From the NCBI GenBank assembly GCA_022566775.1, contig JADFIJ010000006.1:1-35216 (forward strand): a DNA stretch of 35,216 bases, read 5' to 3'. Below the pieces are notes generated by a model. That model was not told where the DNA came from and made no database searches. It saw only the letters and a list, made by a program, of their open reading frames with translations. Position 1 is the stretch's first letter. Each line of letters begins with the position of its first letter. Positions 22,091 through 31,785 of the stretch are shown in pieces. Both the position numbers and the translations under genes were made by a program. This DNA is from Pseudomonadota bacterium (GTDB lineage: Bacteria; Pseudomonadota; Gammaproteobacteria; Pseudomonadales; Pseudohongiellaceae).

Positions 22091-22157
22091 TTCATATAAA
22101 CCGATTCGGGGCAGGCCACGGGCCACCGCCCTGCACGACAACAGGCCCAGGTTCAAG

Positions 22158-25115
22158 ATGACAGCAGCAAGCAGTTCACAAGCAGACAACAGTCCTGCTC
22201 CCCAGAATTTTCATCCCGCTTTCGAATGGAAACGCAGCCACAGAATTCCCTCGCTCCAGTTGGTAATGGAAGAGTACAGCCATCGGGTGACCGGTGCCGT
22301 GCATTATCATTTGAGCTGCGACCATCCCGAAAATGTATTTCTCGTGGCCTTCCGTACGGTGCCCATGGATTCCACCGGCGTCGCCCACATCCTGGAGCAT
22401 ACGGCCCTGTGTGGAAGTAAAAAGTACCCGGTGCGGGATCCGTTCTTCATGATGATCCGGCGCTCATTAAACACCTTCATGAATGCATTCACGAGCAGTG
22501 ACTGGACCGCGTACCCCTTCGCCAGCAAGAACAGAAAAGATTTCAACAATCTACTGAATGTTTATCTCGATGCCACTTTTTTCTCCCGGCTGCACAATCT
22601 GGATTTTGCGCAAGAGGGCCATCGCCTGGAATTTTCAGAACCTGAAAATCCTGAGAGTGAACTGCAGTATAAGGGTGTCGTATACAATGAGATGAAAGGC
22701 GCCATGAGCTCCACCAACAGCGTGCTATGGCAAGCCATGAGCAGGTATCTGTTCCCGACGTCGACATACCATTTCAATAGCGGTGGTGAGCCGGACGCGA
22801 TCCCGGATTTGACTTACCAGCAACTCGTCGATTTCTACAAGACCCACTACCATCCAAGCAATTCGGTGTTCATGACTTTTGGGGACATCCCTGCCTGTGA
22901 GCATCATCAGGCCTTCGAAGAGCTCGCACTTTCCAGCTTCGAAAAACTCGATATCAATATAGAAGTGAGTAATGAAAAAAGATACCTGTCACCTGTCAAG
23001 GTAGAGGAGTTTTATGCTGCCGAAAACGCTGCCAGCAGCAAGACCCATATTGTCATGGGTTGGCTGCTTGGCCACAGCACCAGCCTCGGCGATCTTTTCA
23101 GGGCGCAGCTGCTGAGCAGCGTGCTGCTGGACAACAGCGCCAGCCCCCTGATGAGAGCATTGGAAACCTCCAGCCTGGGTACATCGCCCTCCCCCTTGTG
23201 TGGCCTCGAAGACTCTAATCGCGAGATGAGTTTCATGGCCGGTCTCGAAGGCTGCGAAGCAACAGCGACCGCAGAAGTTGAGAGCCTGATTCGACACACC
23301 CTGCTGGAGATCTGCGAGACCGGCGTTGCCATCGACCAGGTTGAGGCCGCCCTGCATCAACTGGAACTCAACCAGCGGGAAATATCCGGCGACGGCTATC
23401 CTTATGGCCTCCAGCTTATCCTGGCCGGGCTCTCCACCGCCACCCACCGCGGTGATCCAATTCAACTACTCGACATTGACCCGGTGCTGGAAGAATTACG
23501 GGCACAGGTAAAAGACCAGAACTTCATTCCTGGTTTGATTCGGGAATTGTTATTGCACAACCGTCATCAGGTCACATTGACCCTGAAGCCGGATACCGAC
23601 TTGGCCAACAGGAAAGTGCAGTGTGAACAGCAGCAACTGGCCGTGATCAAAGCCGGGTTGTCGGAGCAGCAGCGGAATCAAATCCTTGCCGACTCCAGGG
23701 CACTGGCGCAACGACAGGCACAGGAGGATGACCCCGGCATCTTGCCCAAGGTCGGCCTGGAAGACGTGCCGGAGAAACTGACCGAACCCGAGCGGATCGA
23801 ATTCAGACCCAATAAATTGCCGGTGAGCTATTATGCCCAGGGCACCAACGGCTTGAGTTATCAGCAGGTAGTGATGCAGCTCCCCGAGCTGGAACCGGAT
23901 CTTCTCGACTTATTGCCCCTGTACACGACCTGTCTCACGGAATTCGGTGTCGGCGACAAGGACTACGCCGAGGTGCAGACCTGGCAGGCGCAGATTAGCG
24001 GCGGTGTGAATTGCTTCAGCAGTATCCATAGCGACCTGCAAGACGTGCAAAAAACCCATGCCTTGCTGACGTTTTCGTCAAAATCCCTGGTCCGCAACCA
24101 TGCTGCGCTGACCGAGCTGTTAAACACCACCATCGCGCAGGTGCGCTTCGACGAAGATCAGCGCCTGCGGGAATTAATCGAACAAATCTGCGCTCGCAAG
24201 GAGAGCAGCATCACCGCCCAGGGGCATGGGCTGGCAATGAGCCTCGCATCCAGCAGGATGAGCCCTGCCGCCCATCTAGGCTATTGTGCCGGCGGCCTTG
24301 CAGGCATCCAGAGGCTCAAGGTCCTGCGTGACAAGATGGCCGATGCCGATGAACGCAGCAAGGTATTGGAGCGCTTTGCGCAATTACATCGAGCCATCGT
24401 ACAGGCCGACACCCAATTTCTCCTCATTGCTGAAAAACAGCATCAGGACCAGGTGCTGGCGGAGTTGGCCGCTGTGTGGGAAGGACAGAGCAACGACAGT
24501 GCCAGCTCACATCTATCGCTGCCACCGATCCGGGAAGGCATTAAACAGGCCTGGACTACCTCTACCCAGGTTAATTTCTGCGCCAAGGCATACGCCACAG
24601 TTGCCTCCGGTCATGAAGACAATGCCACCCTCCACGTACTCGCTGGCTTCATGCGTAATGGCTTCCTGCACAGAGCGATTCGGGAACAGGGTGGCGCCTA
24701 TGGCGGAGGCGCCGGGCAAGACGCCAACTCTGCCTCTTTCCGATTTTTTTCCTATCGAGATCCTCGCCTCGTAGAGACTCTGGACGACTTCGATCGTGCC
24801 GTGGACTGGGTAATATCGGGGAGCCATTCTCCACGCCAGCTGGAAGAGGCCATACTGGGTGTTATCGCCGCCATGGACAAACCCGCATCGCCAGCCGGCG
24901 AGGCCAAACAGGCATTCTATAATCGCCTCTTCGGCAGAACACTCGCGCATCGGATGGATTTCCGGATGGCGGTTTTAGGTACCACCATCGCCGACCTCAA
25001 GGCCACAGCAGCCCGATATTTTGATCCATCCACCGCAAGTATTGGCGTAATAAGCAACCGAGAGACCATCGATGCAGCCAAGATGGATGAAATAGAAGTT
25101 ATAAATCTTCAATAA
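22158..25115 (+). CDS. M16C metallopeptidase (PreP/presequence-protease-like insulinase family)
   Basis: Inverted zinc motif HILEHTALCGSKKYPVRDPFFMMIRRSLNTFMNAFTSSDWTAYPFAS; 985 aa, PreP-like length and architecture. Confidence 0.93.
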   Translation: MTAASSSQADNSPAPQNFHPAFEWKRSHRIPSLQLVMEEYSHRVTGAVHYHLSCDHPENVFLVAFRTVPMDSTGVAHILEHTALCGSKKYPVRDPFFMMIRRSLNTFMNAFTSSDWTAYPFASKNRKDFNNLLNVYLDATFFSRLHNLDFAQEGHRLEFSEPENPESELQYKGVVYNEMKGAMSSTNSVLWQAMSRYLFPTSTYHFNSGGEPDAIPDLTYQQLVDFYKTHYHPSNSVFMTFGDIPACEHHQAFEELALSSFEKLDINIEVSNEKRYLSPVKVEEFYAAENAASSKTHIVMGWLLGHSTSLGDLFRAQLLSSVLLDNSASPLMRALETSSLGTSPSPLCGLEDSNREMSFMAGLEGCEATATAEVESLIRHTLLEICETGVAIDQVEAALHQLELNQREISGDGYPYGLQLILAGLSTATHRGDPIQLLDIDPVLEELRAQVKDQNFIPGLIRELLLHNRHQVTLTLKPDTDLANRKVQCEQQQLAVIKAGLSEQQRNQILADSRALAQRQAQEDDPGILPKVGLEDVPEKLTEPERIEFRPNKLPVSYYAQGTNGLSYQQVVMQLPELEPDLLDLLPLYTTCLTEFGVGDKDYAEVQTWQAQISGGVNCFSSIHSDLQDVQKTHALLTFSSKSLVRNHAALTELLNTTIAQVRFDEDQRLRELIEQICARKESSITAQGHGLAMSLASSRMSPAAHLGYCAGGLAGIQRLKVLRDKMADADERSKVLERFAQLHRAIVQADTQFLLIAEKQHQDQVLAELAAVWEGQSNDSASSHLSLPPIREGIKQAWTTSTQVNFCAKAYATVASGHEDNATLHVLAGFMRNGFLHRAIREQGGAYGGGAGQDANSASFRFFSYRDPRLVETLDDFDRAVDWVISGSHSPRQLEEAILGVIAAMDKPASPAGEAKQAFYNRLFGRTLAHRMDFRMAVLGTTIADLKATAARYFDPSTASIGVISNRETIDAAKMDEIEVINLQ

Positions 25116-25190
25116 TTTCAATATCTTATTTATTTTATGTAATCTAGTTTCGAATTTTTGAAAAAAAGCCAAACTTTTTTGGAATTAATG

Positions 25191-25218
25191 GGAACTTTGG
25201 CCCTGCGCCACAGTCTGA
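25191..25218 (+). promoter_or_regulatory. Putative sigma-E (RpoE) promoter GGAACTT - 16 nt - TCTGA
   Basis: GGAACTTt at 25191-25197 and TCTGA at 25214-25218 with a 16-nt spacer, which matches the enterobacterial RpoE consensus. Confidence 0.6.
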
Positions 25219-25224
25219 GTATGT

Positions 25225-25320
25225 GTAGGTAGATGTTATTCAAAATTGTGGGTTTTGTTGCATTTATCTCTCCCTTGATAGTATATTCAGCCCAACAACC
25301 TTCGGTCGTTGGGCTTTTTT
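25225..25320 (+). ncRNA. Candidate sigma-E-dependent small RNA (about 95 nt)
   Basis: Short interval between an RpoE-type promoter and a strong intrinsic terminator. No annotated gene lies in between. The 5' end is estimated. Confidence 0.45.
25289..25320 (+). terminator. Rho-independent terminator
   Basis: AGCCCAACAACC-TTC-GGTCGTTGGGCT stem (12 positions, one A.C mismatch) followed by TTTTTT. Confidence 0.85.
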
Positions 25321-25418
25321 ATGCCCGCTAGTCGGTCTGGAGTGTTGCAGCTGAACCCCGGCCTTCACCGCCCAAGCTTTCATAATTTTATCCAATGCCC
25401 GGCGCCTGTCATAAAGTA

Positions 25419-25447
25419 ATTACAATCGCGGTCCTTTTGCCTATAAT
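25419..25447 (+). promoter_or_regulatory. Putative sigma70 promoter of the OFOR operon (ATTACA - 17 nt - TATAAT)
   Basis: Perfect TATAAT at 25442-25447; -35 ATTACA matches TTGACA at 4 of 6 positions; about 70 nt upstream of the 25521 ATG. Confidence 0.45.
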
Positions 25448-25520
25448 GTGGCGCTGCTGAAATGCACCAAGCGGCCGTTAAACTCACTACAATCAGAATT
25501 ATTTCGATCTACCTCTGTTA

Positions 25521-27293
25521 ATGAAACCAACCGATATCAACGACCCCAGCTACTTTCACAAGGTAGTGGATTGTCAGTGGGCATGTCCTGCCCATACGCC
25601 CGTGCCTGAATACATCAGGCTCATTGCGCAGAAGCGTTATACCGATGCCTACATGATCAATTGGTATTCCAATGTATTCCCAGGCATTCTCGGGCGCACC
25701 TGTGATCGCCCCTGTGAGCCAGCCTGCCGGCGTGGGCGCATCGACGAGCAGCCGGTTGCCATCTGCCGGCTAAAGCGGGTCGCAGCAGACTATAAATCCG
25801 ATATTTCGAAGTATCTGCCAAGCATTCCTAAAAAGAAGAACGGAAAACACATCGCCCTGATTGGCGCCGGCCCCGCCGCGCTAACGGTGGCGCGGGACCT
25901 GCTGCCGCTGGGTTACGAGATCACCCTGTTCGAAAAAGACGGGGTTGCCGGTGGTGCCATGCGCACTCAAATACCGCGGTTTCGCTTGCCCGTAGAAGTA
26001 CTGGAAGAAGAGCTTAACTACGTTATCGACCTCGGTATTAATTGCCGCTTCGGTGAAGAAATTACCAGTATGAGGGACTTGCTGGCAGAGGGATTCGACG
26101 CAATCTTCGTAGGCACCGGCGCTCCCCTCGGCAAACACCTGGACCTACCCGGCTTCGAAGAAGCCCGGGATAATATCCACACCGGGATCGAATGGTTGGC
26201 CAGTGTCGCCTTCGAACATGTCAGCTCCATCGGCAAGAAAGTACTGGTCTTAGGCGGAGGCAATACCGCCATGGATTGTTGTCGCACGGCCAGGCGCCTG
26301 GGTGGCGATGAGGTAACGGTCGTGGTTCGCAGCGGCTTCGACGAAATGAAGGCCTCGGCCTGGGAAATTGAAGACGCCATGAACGAGGACATCCCCATCC
26401 TCAATTTTCACGCCCCCAAACGCTATATCTGTGAAGACGGCAAACTCGTCGCCATGGAATTCGAAAAAGTGCGCAAGGAAACTGACAAGAATGGGAGACG
26501 TTTGTTAATTCCCACCGGGGAAGATCCCGTAATCCTGCCCTGTGATGACGTCTTGTGCGCGATCGGTCAGGAGAACAGCGTGCCCTGGATCGAGCGTGAC
26601 CTCGGCATCGAGTTCGATCAATGGGAGCTTCCCATCCTCAACAAGCTTACCTTCCAGACCACTCATGAAAGAGTCTTCTTCGGCGGCGACGCAGCCTTCG
26701 GTCCGGACAATATCATTTCCGCCGTGGCCCATGGACATGACGTCGCCGTGTCGATCCACCTGATATGCACTGAGCAAGACATAAACGACCGACCCGACCC
26801 CATCACCTCGCTCGCCAGTCAGAAAATGGGTATACATCAATGGTCATACGATAACGACATAAGCAACGATGTTCGCTATATCGTACCCCACGCCGAGAAG
26901 ACCAAGACCCTTCACGACGTCAACATGGAAGTTGAACTGGGCTTCGATGAAGCGCTGGCCCTGAAGGAAACCCAGCGCTGTCTGAACTGCGATGTACAGA
27001 CCGTGTTCACCGATCAGCTCTGCATCGAGTGTGATGCCTGCGTAGATGTTTGCCCAACCGATTGCATCACCTTCACCGCCAACGGTGAAGAAAGTGACTT
27101 GCGGTCCTCACTGATGGCACCGGCGGAAAACCCCGACCAGGACATCTATGTGTCAGGCCTCCTGAAGACCGGAAGAGTCATGGCCAAGAACGAAGATCTG
27201 TGCCTGCACTGCGGCCTCTGTGCGGAGCGCTGCCCGACCAATGCCTGGGATATGCGCAAGTATCTGTTTGATACTGCCAAGGCGAGTGCCTGA
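25521..27293 (+). CDS. GltD-like FAD/NAD(P)-dependent oxidoreductase with C-terminal 2x[4Fe-4S] ferredoxin domain
   Basis: CQWACPAHTPVPEYIRLIAQKRYTDAY...GILGRTCDRPCEPACRRGRID; IGAGPAALTVARDL and VLGGGNTAMDCCRTA dinucleotide folds; CIECDACVDVCPTDC and CLHCGLCAERCPTNAW clusters. Confidence 0.9.
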   Translation: MKPTDINDPSYFHKVVDCQWACPAHTPVPEYIRLIAQKRYTDAYMINWYSNVFPGILGRTCDRPCEPACRRGRIDEQPVAICRLKRVAADYKSDISKYLPSIPKKKNGKHIALIGAGPAALTVARDLLPLGYEITLFEKDGVAGGAMRTQIPRFRLPVEVLEEELNYVIDLGINCRFGEEITSMRDLLAEGFDAIFVGTGAPLGKHLDLPGFEEARDNIHTGIEWLASVAFEHVSSIGKKVLVLGGGNTAMDCCRTARRLGGDEVTVVVRSGFDEMKASAWEIEDAMNEDIPILNFHAPKRYICEDGKLVAMEFEKVRKETDKNGRRLLIPTGEDPVILPCDDVLCAIGQENSVPWIERDLGIEFDQWELPILNKLTFQTTHERVFFGGDAAFGPDNIISAVAHGHDVAVSIHLICTEQDINDRPDPITSLASQKMGIHQWSYDNDISNDVRYIVPHAEKTKTLHDVNMEVELGFDEALALKETQRCLNCDVQTVFTDQLCIECDACVDVCPTDCITFTANGEESDLRSSLMAPAENPDQDIYVSGLLKTGRVMAKNEDLCLHCGLCAERCPTNAWDMRKYLFDTAKASA

Positions 27294-29149
27294 TGCCTGA
27301 ACTGATTAAATCCAGCAAGGTGAAAACCATCACCAGGGTCAACGATTTTATCATTAAGTTTGCCAATGTGAACGGCTCCGGTTCTGCCAGCGCCAACAAG
27401 TTGTTTGCCAAATCCGTGTTCCGCATGGGCATTCCGGTGAGCCCGAATAATATTTTCCCGTCGAATATTCAAGGTCTGCCCACCTGGTATGAAGTCCGCA
27501 TTAGCGACGCCGGTTACCTGGGGCGTCGCCAAGGTATTGACTTTATGGTGGTCATGAATGAGCAGACCGTCAACAGCGATATCGCGTCGGTGGTGCCCGG
27601 TGGTTATGTGCTATATGACTCATCCAAGGCGCTGAGCGCCGAACTGATTCGAGATGATGTGCAATACCTGGGCATCCCACTAAAAGATATTTGTCTGCGG
27701 GAGTTTGACAATCCTGCCCAGCGCCAGCTGTTCAAAAACATTGTCTATGTAGGCGCGCTGTCTGCTTTTCTCAATATTGACTTCAGAATACTGACCTCCA
27801 TGGTAGGCGAGCAGTTCCGTGGCAAGGAAAAGCTCATTCTACCTAACATTCATGCTCTGGAACTCGGTCACCAATACGCGAAGGAGAACTTTTCCTGCCC
27901 CCTGGGCTTGCGACTAAAAACCAGCAACAAGACCAAGAATAAAATACTGATCGATGGCAACACGGCGATTGGATTAGGTTGCGTCTATGGCGGCGCCACT
28001 ATCGGCGCATGGTATCCATTGACACCTTCTACTTCCGTGGTAGATAGTTTTGGCAAATACTGCAAGCGCCTCAGAATCGACCCAGGCACGGGCAAGAAAA
28101 AATATACCATTGTTCAAGCCGAAGATGAACTGGCGGCGATCGGTATTGCCATCGGTGCCGGTTGGATGGGAGCCAGAGCGTTCACCGCCACCAGCGGACC
28201 CGGTCTCTCCCTGATGCAGGAATTTTTGGGCCTGGCTTATTTTGCCGAAGTGCCGCTGGTCTTATTTGACATTCAAAGAGTCGGGCCATCCACGGGCATG
28301 CCTACGCGCACTCAGCAGGGCGATCTGTTGGCCTGCGCTTATGCTTCCCACGGGGACACCAAGCATGTGCTCCTCTTCCCCTCGTCGCCAACCGAATGTT
28401 TCGAATTCGCAGCCCGGGCTTTTGATATCGCCGACCGCCTGCAATCGCCGGTGATAGTGATGAGCGATCTCGAACTGGGCATGAATGAACAAATATGTGA
28501 CCCGCTGAACTGGGATGACAAGCATGAGTACGACCGCGGCAAGGTACTGAACGCCTCGCAATTGGAAGAGATAGAAAAATTCGGTCGCTACCTGGATGTG
28601 GATGGCGACGGTATCACCTATCGCACCTATCCAGGAACACACCCGGACCTGGGCAGCTATTTTACTCGCGGTAGCTCACACAATCCCTACGCCGCCTACA
28701 CCGAAGACGGCGATGTCTATGCCGACATGATGGACCGGCTGGCGCTAAAATTAAAAACCGCGCTCAAGTATATTCCGGAACCTGAAGTTTCCGGCGGCGG
28801 CAAAAACAAACTGGGACTGATGTATTTCGGCAGCACCAGCATGGCCATCCAGGAAGTCCGGGACAGCCTTAACAAGAAAGGCATCAAATTCGACACCCTG
28901 CGGGTCAGGTCATTCCCGTTTCATCCTGCTGTCGGTGAGTTTCTGGAGTGCCACGAGCTGACCTATGTGATCGAGCAAAACCGGGATGCGCAGCTAAAGA
29001 GCCTGTTGAAGATCGAATGCAATGCCAACAATGACAAGATGCAATCCATTCTCAGCTACAATGGCGTGCTGGTGAGTGCACAACGTATTGAGCGGGATAT
29101 ACTGAACTCGATGCAGAGCCTGGAAAACTCCGGGGAGATCCCCGCCTAG
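27293..29149 (+). CDS. 2-oxoacid:acceptor (ferredoxin) oxidoreductase, fused gamma/alpha subunit (KorA-like)
   Basis: N-terminal gamma-like domain (NGSGSASANKLFAKSVFRMGIPVSPNNIFPSNIQGLPTWYEVRIS) and alpha domain (GGATIGAWYPLTPSTSVVD, QAEDELAAIGIAIGAGWMGARAFTATSGPGLSLMQEFLGLA). Start overlaps the upstream stop by one nt (TGATG). Confidence 0.9.
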   Translation: MPELIKSSKVKTITRVNDFIIKFANVNGSGSASANKLFAKSVFRMGIPVSPNNIFPSNIQGLPTWYEVRISDAGYLGRRQGIDFMVVMNEQTVNSDIASVVPGGYVLYDSSKALSAELIRDDVQYLGIPLKDICLREFDNPAQRQLFKNIVYVGALSAFLNIDFRILTSMVGEQFRGKEKLILPNIHALELGHQYAKENFSCPLGLRLKTSNKTKNKILIDGNTAIGLGCVYGGATIGAWYPLTPSTSVVDSFGKYCKRLRIDPGTGKKKYTIVQAEDELAAIGIAIGAGWMGARAFTATSGPGLSLMQEFLGLAYFAEVPLVLFDIQRVGPSTGMPTRTQQGDLLACAYASHGDTKHVLLFPSSPTECFEFAARAFDIADRLQSPVIVMSDLELGMNEQICDPLNWDDKHEYDRGKVLNASQLEEIEKFGRYLDVDGDGITYRTYPGTHPDLGSYFTRGSSHNPYAAYTEDGDVYADMMDRLALKLKTALKYIPEPEVSGGGKNKLGLMYFGSTSMAIQEVRDSLNKKGIKFDTLRVRSFPFHPAVGEFLECHELTYVIEQNRDAQLKSLLKIECNANNDKMQSILSYNGVLVSAQRIERDILNSMQSLENSGEIPA

Positions 29150-29180
29150 ACAGCTGGCAGGGCAAGGGTAAAACAAGACC

Positions 29181-30236
29181 ATGAGCTATATCGGTAAACC
29201 GAAATTTCAACATCCGCAATTAGAGACCAACGAGCTGGGTCTGACTCGCAGAGACTACGAGGGTGCCTTCACCACATTGTGTGCCGGCTGCGGTCATGAT
29301 TCGATTAGCGCCGCGATCATCCAGGCCACCGCCGAGATGTCCCTGCCGCCTCATCGCGTGGCAAAAATTTCAGGCATAGGCTGTTCCTCAAAGATTCCCG
29401 CCTATTTCCTGAGCAAGTCCCATAGCTTCAACTCTGTTCATGGTCGCATGCCATCGGTGGCGACTGGCGCCAACCTGGCCAACAAGGAACTGCATTACCT
29501 CGGCATATCTGGCGACGGTGATAGCGCTTCAATCGGCCTCGGCCAGTTCTGTCATATCGTCAGACGGCGCATCAACATGCTCTATATCATCGCTAACAAT
29601 GGCACCTACGGTCTTACCAAGGGGCAGCTTTCCGCCACCGCCGACCTCGGCTCCAAAACCAAATTCGGTGAGGAAAGTCTCTTCGATAACATCGACATGG
29701 CAACCCTTGCGATCGAGTTGGGCGCCAGCTTCGTCGCCCGTAGTTTTTCTGGTGATAAGAAACAGTTGATTCCCCTGATCCAGGCCGGCCTGACCCATAA
29801 GGGCTTTGCCTTCATCGACATCGTTTCCCCCTGCGTAACATTTAACAACACCGATGCATCCGCCCAGGGCTATAAAAACACCTGGGAAAACTATGTTGCC
29901 TTGAGCGAAATTGATTTCGTGCCCATGCGCGAAGAGATCACCACCAGTTATGACGCTGGCAAGGAAAAGGAAATTACCTTGCACGATGGCTCGGTGATTC
30001 GCCTGCACAAGACCGGCATGAATTATGATCCCTACGACAAGGAAAATGCGCTGCATCATATCAACCAGTACAAGAAGCAGGGCAAGATCGCCACCGGGCT
30101 GTTGTATATCAACCAATCCACTTCCGATTATCATGAATTACAGGATACGGTGGACAAACCTTTCAACACCCTCACCCAGCATGACCTCTGTCCCGGCAGC
30201 GAAGTACTGGCAGATATCAACAATACCTTTCGTTAG
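29181..30236 (+). CDS. 2-oxoacid:ferredoxin oxidoreductase beta subunit (KorB-like, TPP-binding)
   Basis: LCAGCGHDSISAAIIQA, GIGCSSKIPAYF, VHGRMPSVATGANLAN, GDGDSASIGLGQFCHIVRRRINMLYIIANNGTYGLTKGQ. Confidence 0.92.
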   Translation: MSYIGKPKFQHPQLETNELGLTRRDYEGAFTTLCAGCGHDSISAAIIQATAEMSLPPHRVAKISGIGCSSKIPAYFLSKSHSFNSVHGRMPSVATGANLANKELHYLGISGDGDSASIGLGQFCHIVRRRINMLYIIANNGTYGLTKGQLSATADLGSKTKFGEESLFDNIDMATLAIELGASFVARSFSGDKKQLIPLIQAGLTHKGFAFIDIVSPCVTFNNTDASAQGYKNTWENYVALSEIDFVPMREEITTSYDAGKEKEITLHDGSVIRLHKTGMNYDPYDKENALHHINQYKKQGKIATGLLYINQSTSDYHELQDTVDKPFNTLTQHDLCPGSEVLADINNTFR

Positions 30237-30308
30237 TCTCCATGTAGTGGCATGACTGACCCGCACTACCGGGCGCACGCTCTCGGCGCCAATTGGCTGG
30301 TGCAAGAA

Positions 30309-31091
30309 CTAATCGCGATGCAACTTGATTAATTCGTAGGCTGCCTTGATGTCCTGGGTTTTCCGGGTGGCGAGGTCAATCATCTCTTCCGGCAATCCCT
30401 TGGCAACCAGTTTATCCGGGTGATGCTGGTTCATCTGTCTGCGGTAGGCTTTTTTCAATTCGGCGGCAGCGACACCAGGCTTGCAGGCGAGAAGTGTATA
30501 GGCGGCCTTGAGCTTGTCTGCGATGGATTCATCGCTGGTAAAGCGAGCCTGCCCGGACAGGCGAGATCGAAGCTGGGCATACTGGGCTTTCGAATAACCG
30601 AGATCGGCGGCGATTCCTTCCAGGATTCTTTGTTCCCTGCTATCCATGCGACCATCGGCAAAAGCGGTTGCCGTGACAATTTCCAGGAACATCTGAATGA
30701 GGTTACGGCGTCTGAAACATTCGCGCTTGAACTGTGCCAGCACCTCGTGCACCGGGAAACCATCACTCTTGCCCGCATTAAATAGTTTGATGGCGACCTT
30801 GCGCTGCACCGACCCCAGATGCATCTGCTGCATGACCTGCTCGGTGAGCGCAATCTCATCTGCGGTCACCTCGCCATCGGCCTTGGCGATATAACCCATC
30901 AGCGCGAAGGTGGTGGTAAAGAAGACGGACTGGACCCGTTCGGTATCCCCGAGTCCCAGTGCAGGCCTGCGCCTGGCACCCTCGATGCCGCCGTCGAAAT
31001 AGTTGCCCAATGAAGCGCCCATCAGCGCGCCAAGCGGTCCACCCAGCATGAAACCGAAGGTGCCGCCTACTACTTTTCCCCACCAACTCAT
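30309..31091 (-). CDS. djlA: Co-chaperone DjlA (membrane-anchored J-domain protein)
   Basis: N-terminal Gly-rich TM segment, TerB-like domain (GYIAKADGEVTADEI), C-terminal J domain with HPD (RRQMNQHHPDKLVAKGLPEEM). Confidence 0.92.
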   Translation of the reverse strand: MSWWGKVVGGTFGFMLGGPLGALMGASLGNYFDGGIEGARRRPALGLGDTERVQSVFFTTTFALMGYIAKADGEVTADEIALTEQVMQQMHLGSVQRKVAIKLFNAGKSDGFPVHEVLAQFKRECFRRRNLIQMFLEIVTATAFADGRMDSREQRILEGIAADLGYSKAQYAQLRSRLSGQARFTSDESIADKLKAAYTLLACKPGVAAAELKKAYRRQMNQHHPDKLVAKGLPEEMIDLATRKTQDIKAAYELIKLHRD

Positions 31092-31121
31092 AGACTACTC
31101 TCTGCTACCGAAATGGGGAGT

Positions 31122-31763
31122 TTACAAGGAAATAAGGCGCTGAAACCAATTCTTGTTCAGCTCCCGTCTGCATCCGTCTAACTGCGAGGCGAAGCGGGTT
31201 GAATTCGACTGTACCCGGGCTGCCGCGTCCACCAACCATTGCTTGCTGCGGTAGCTGCCACGCTGATAACCCCCGTTACCCTCATGATATGCATAATACA
31301 AATCCCTGGCGTCGTACCGGTCGATGCGGCTGATACGACTGGAATTGGCGTTATACCAGGCAACGAAGTCCACCGCATCGGCAAAATCTGCGCGGGAGGC
31401 ACCGCGGTTGCCGGATTTAACCACGTACTCTGCCCAGGTGGTGTCCAAAGCCTGGGCGTAGCCATAGGCGGAGGAGGCTCTGGGACCCGGGAAAATCCAG
31501 AGAAAGCGCGAGCGCGCAGGCTTGGCCCGGGCCTCGAATGCGGACTCCTGGTAGATGAACGCCATGTTGACCGCAATCGGCACACCCCATCGTCGTTCCG
31601 CATTGCTGGCAGCCTTGTACCAGGCACGGCGGTCTTCAAAAATACTGCAGACATTGGCGGCGTCACGGGGTGGCGGACTCGCACAGGACGCCAGCAGCAT
31701 GAGGCATGCCAACACGATCAGATTCTGCCTGTTCAATAAATTCACAGCGTATCCCAAGAGCAC
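31122..31763 (-). CDS. Lipoprotein with transglycosylase SLT-like domain
   Basis: Lipobox LLASC; RRWGVPIAVNMAFIYQESAFEARAKP...SAYGYAQALDTTWAEYV. Start codon uncertain (GTG). Confidence 0.78.
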   Translation of the reverse strand: MLLGYAVNLLNRQNLIVLACLMLLASCASPPPRDAANVCSIFEDRRAWYKAASNAERRWGVPIAVNMAFIYQESAFEARAKPARSRFLWIFPGPRASSAYGYAQALDTTWAEYVVKSGNRGASRADFADAVDFVAWYNANSSRISRIDRYDARDLYYAYHEGNGGYQRGSYRSKQWLVDAAARVQSNSTRFASQLDGCRRELNKNWFQRLISL

Positions 31764-31785
31764 GGCGGGACTGGCCCGGCAGGTA

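Noticed and set aside
29529-30134. 201-aa minus-strand ORF antisense to the OFOR beta subunit
   Set aside because: No family recognised; it mirrors a well-supported KorB-like gene.
30237-30308. Bidirectional terminator between the OFOR operon and djlA
   Set aside because: Only a 6-bp GTAGTG/CACTAC inverted repeat is visible and there is no U tract; insufficient support.
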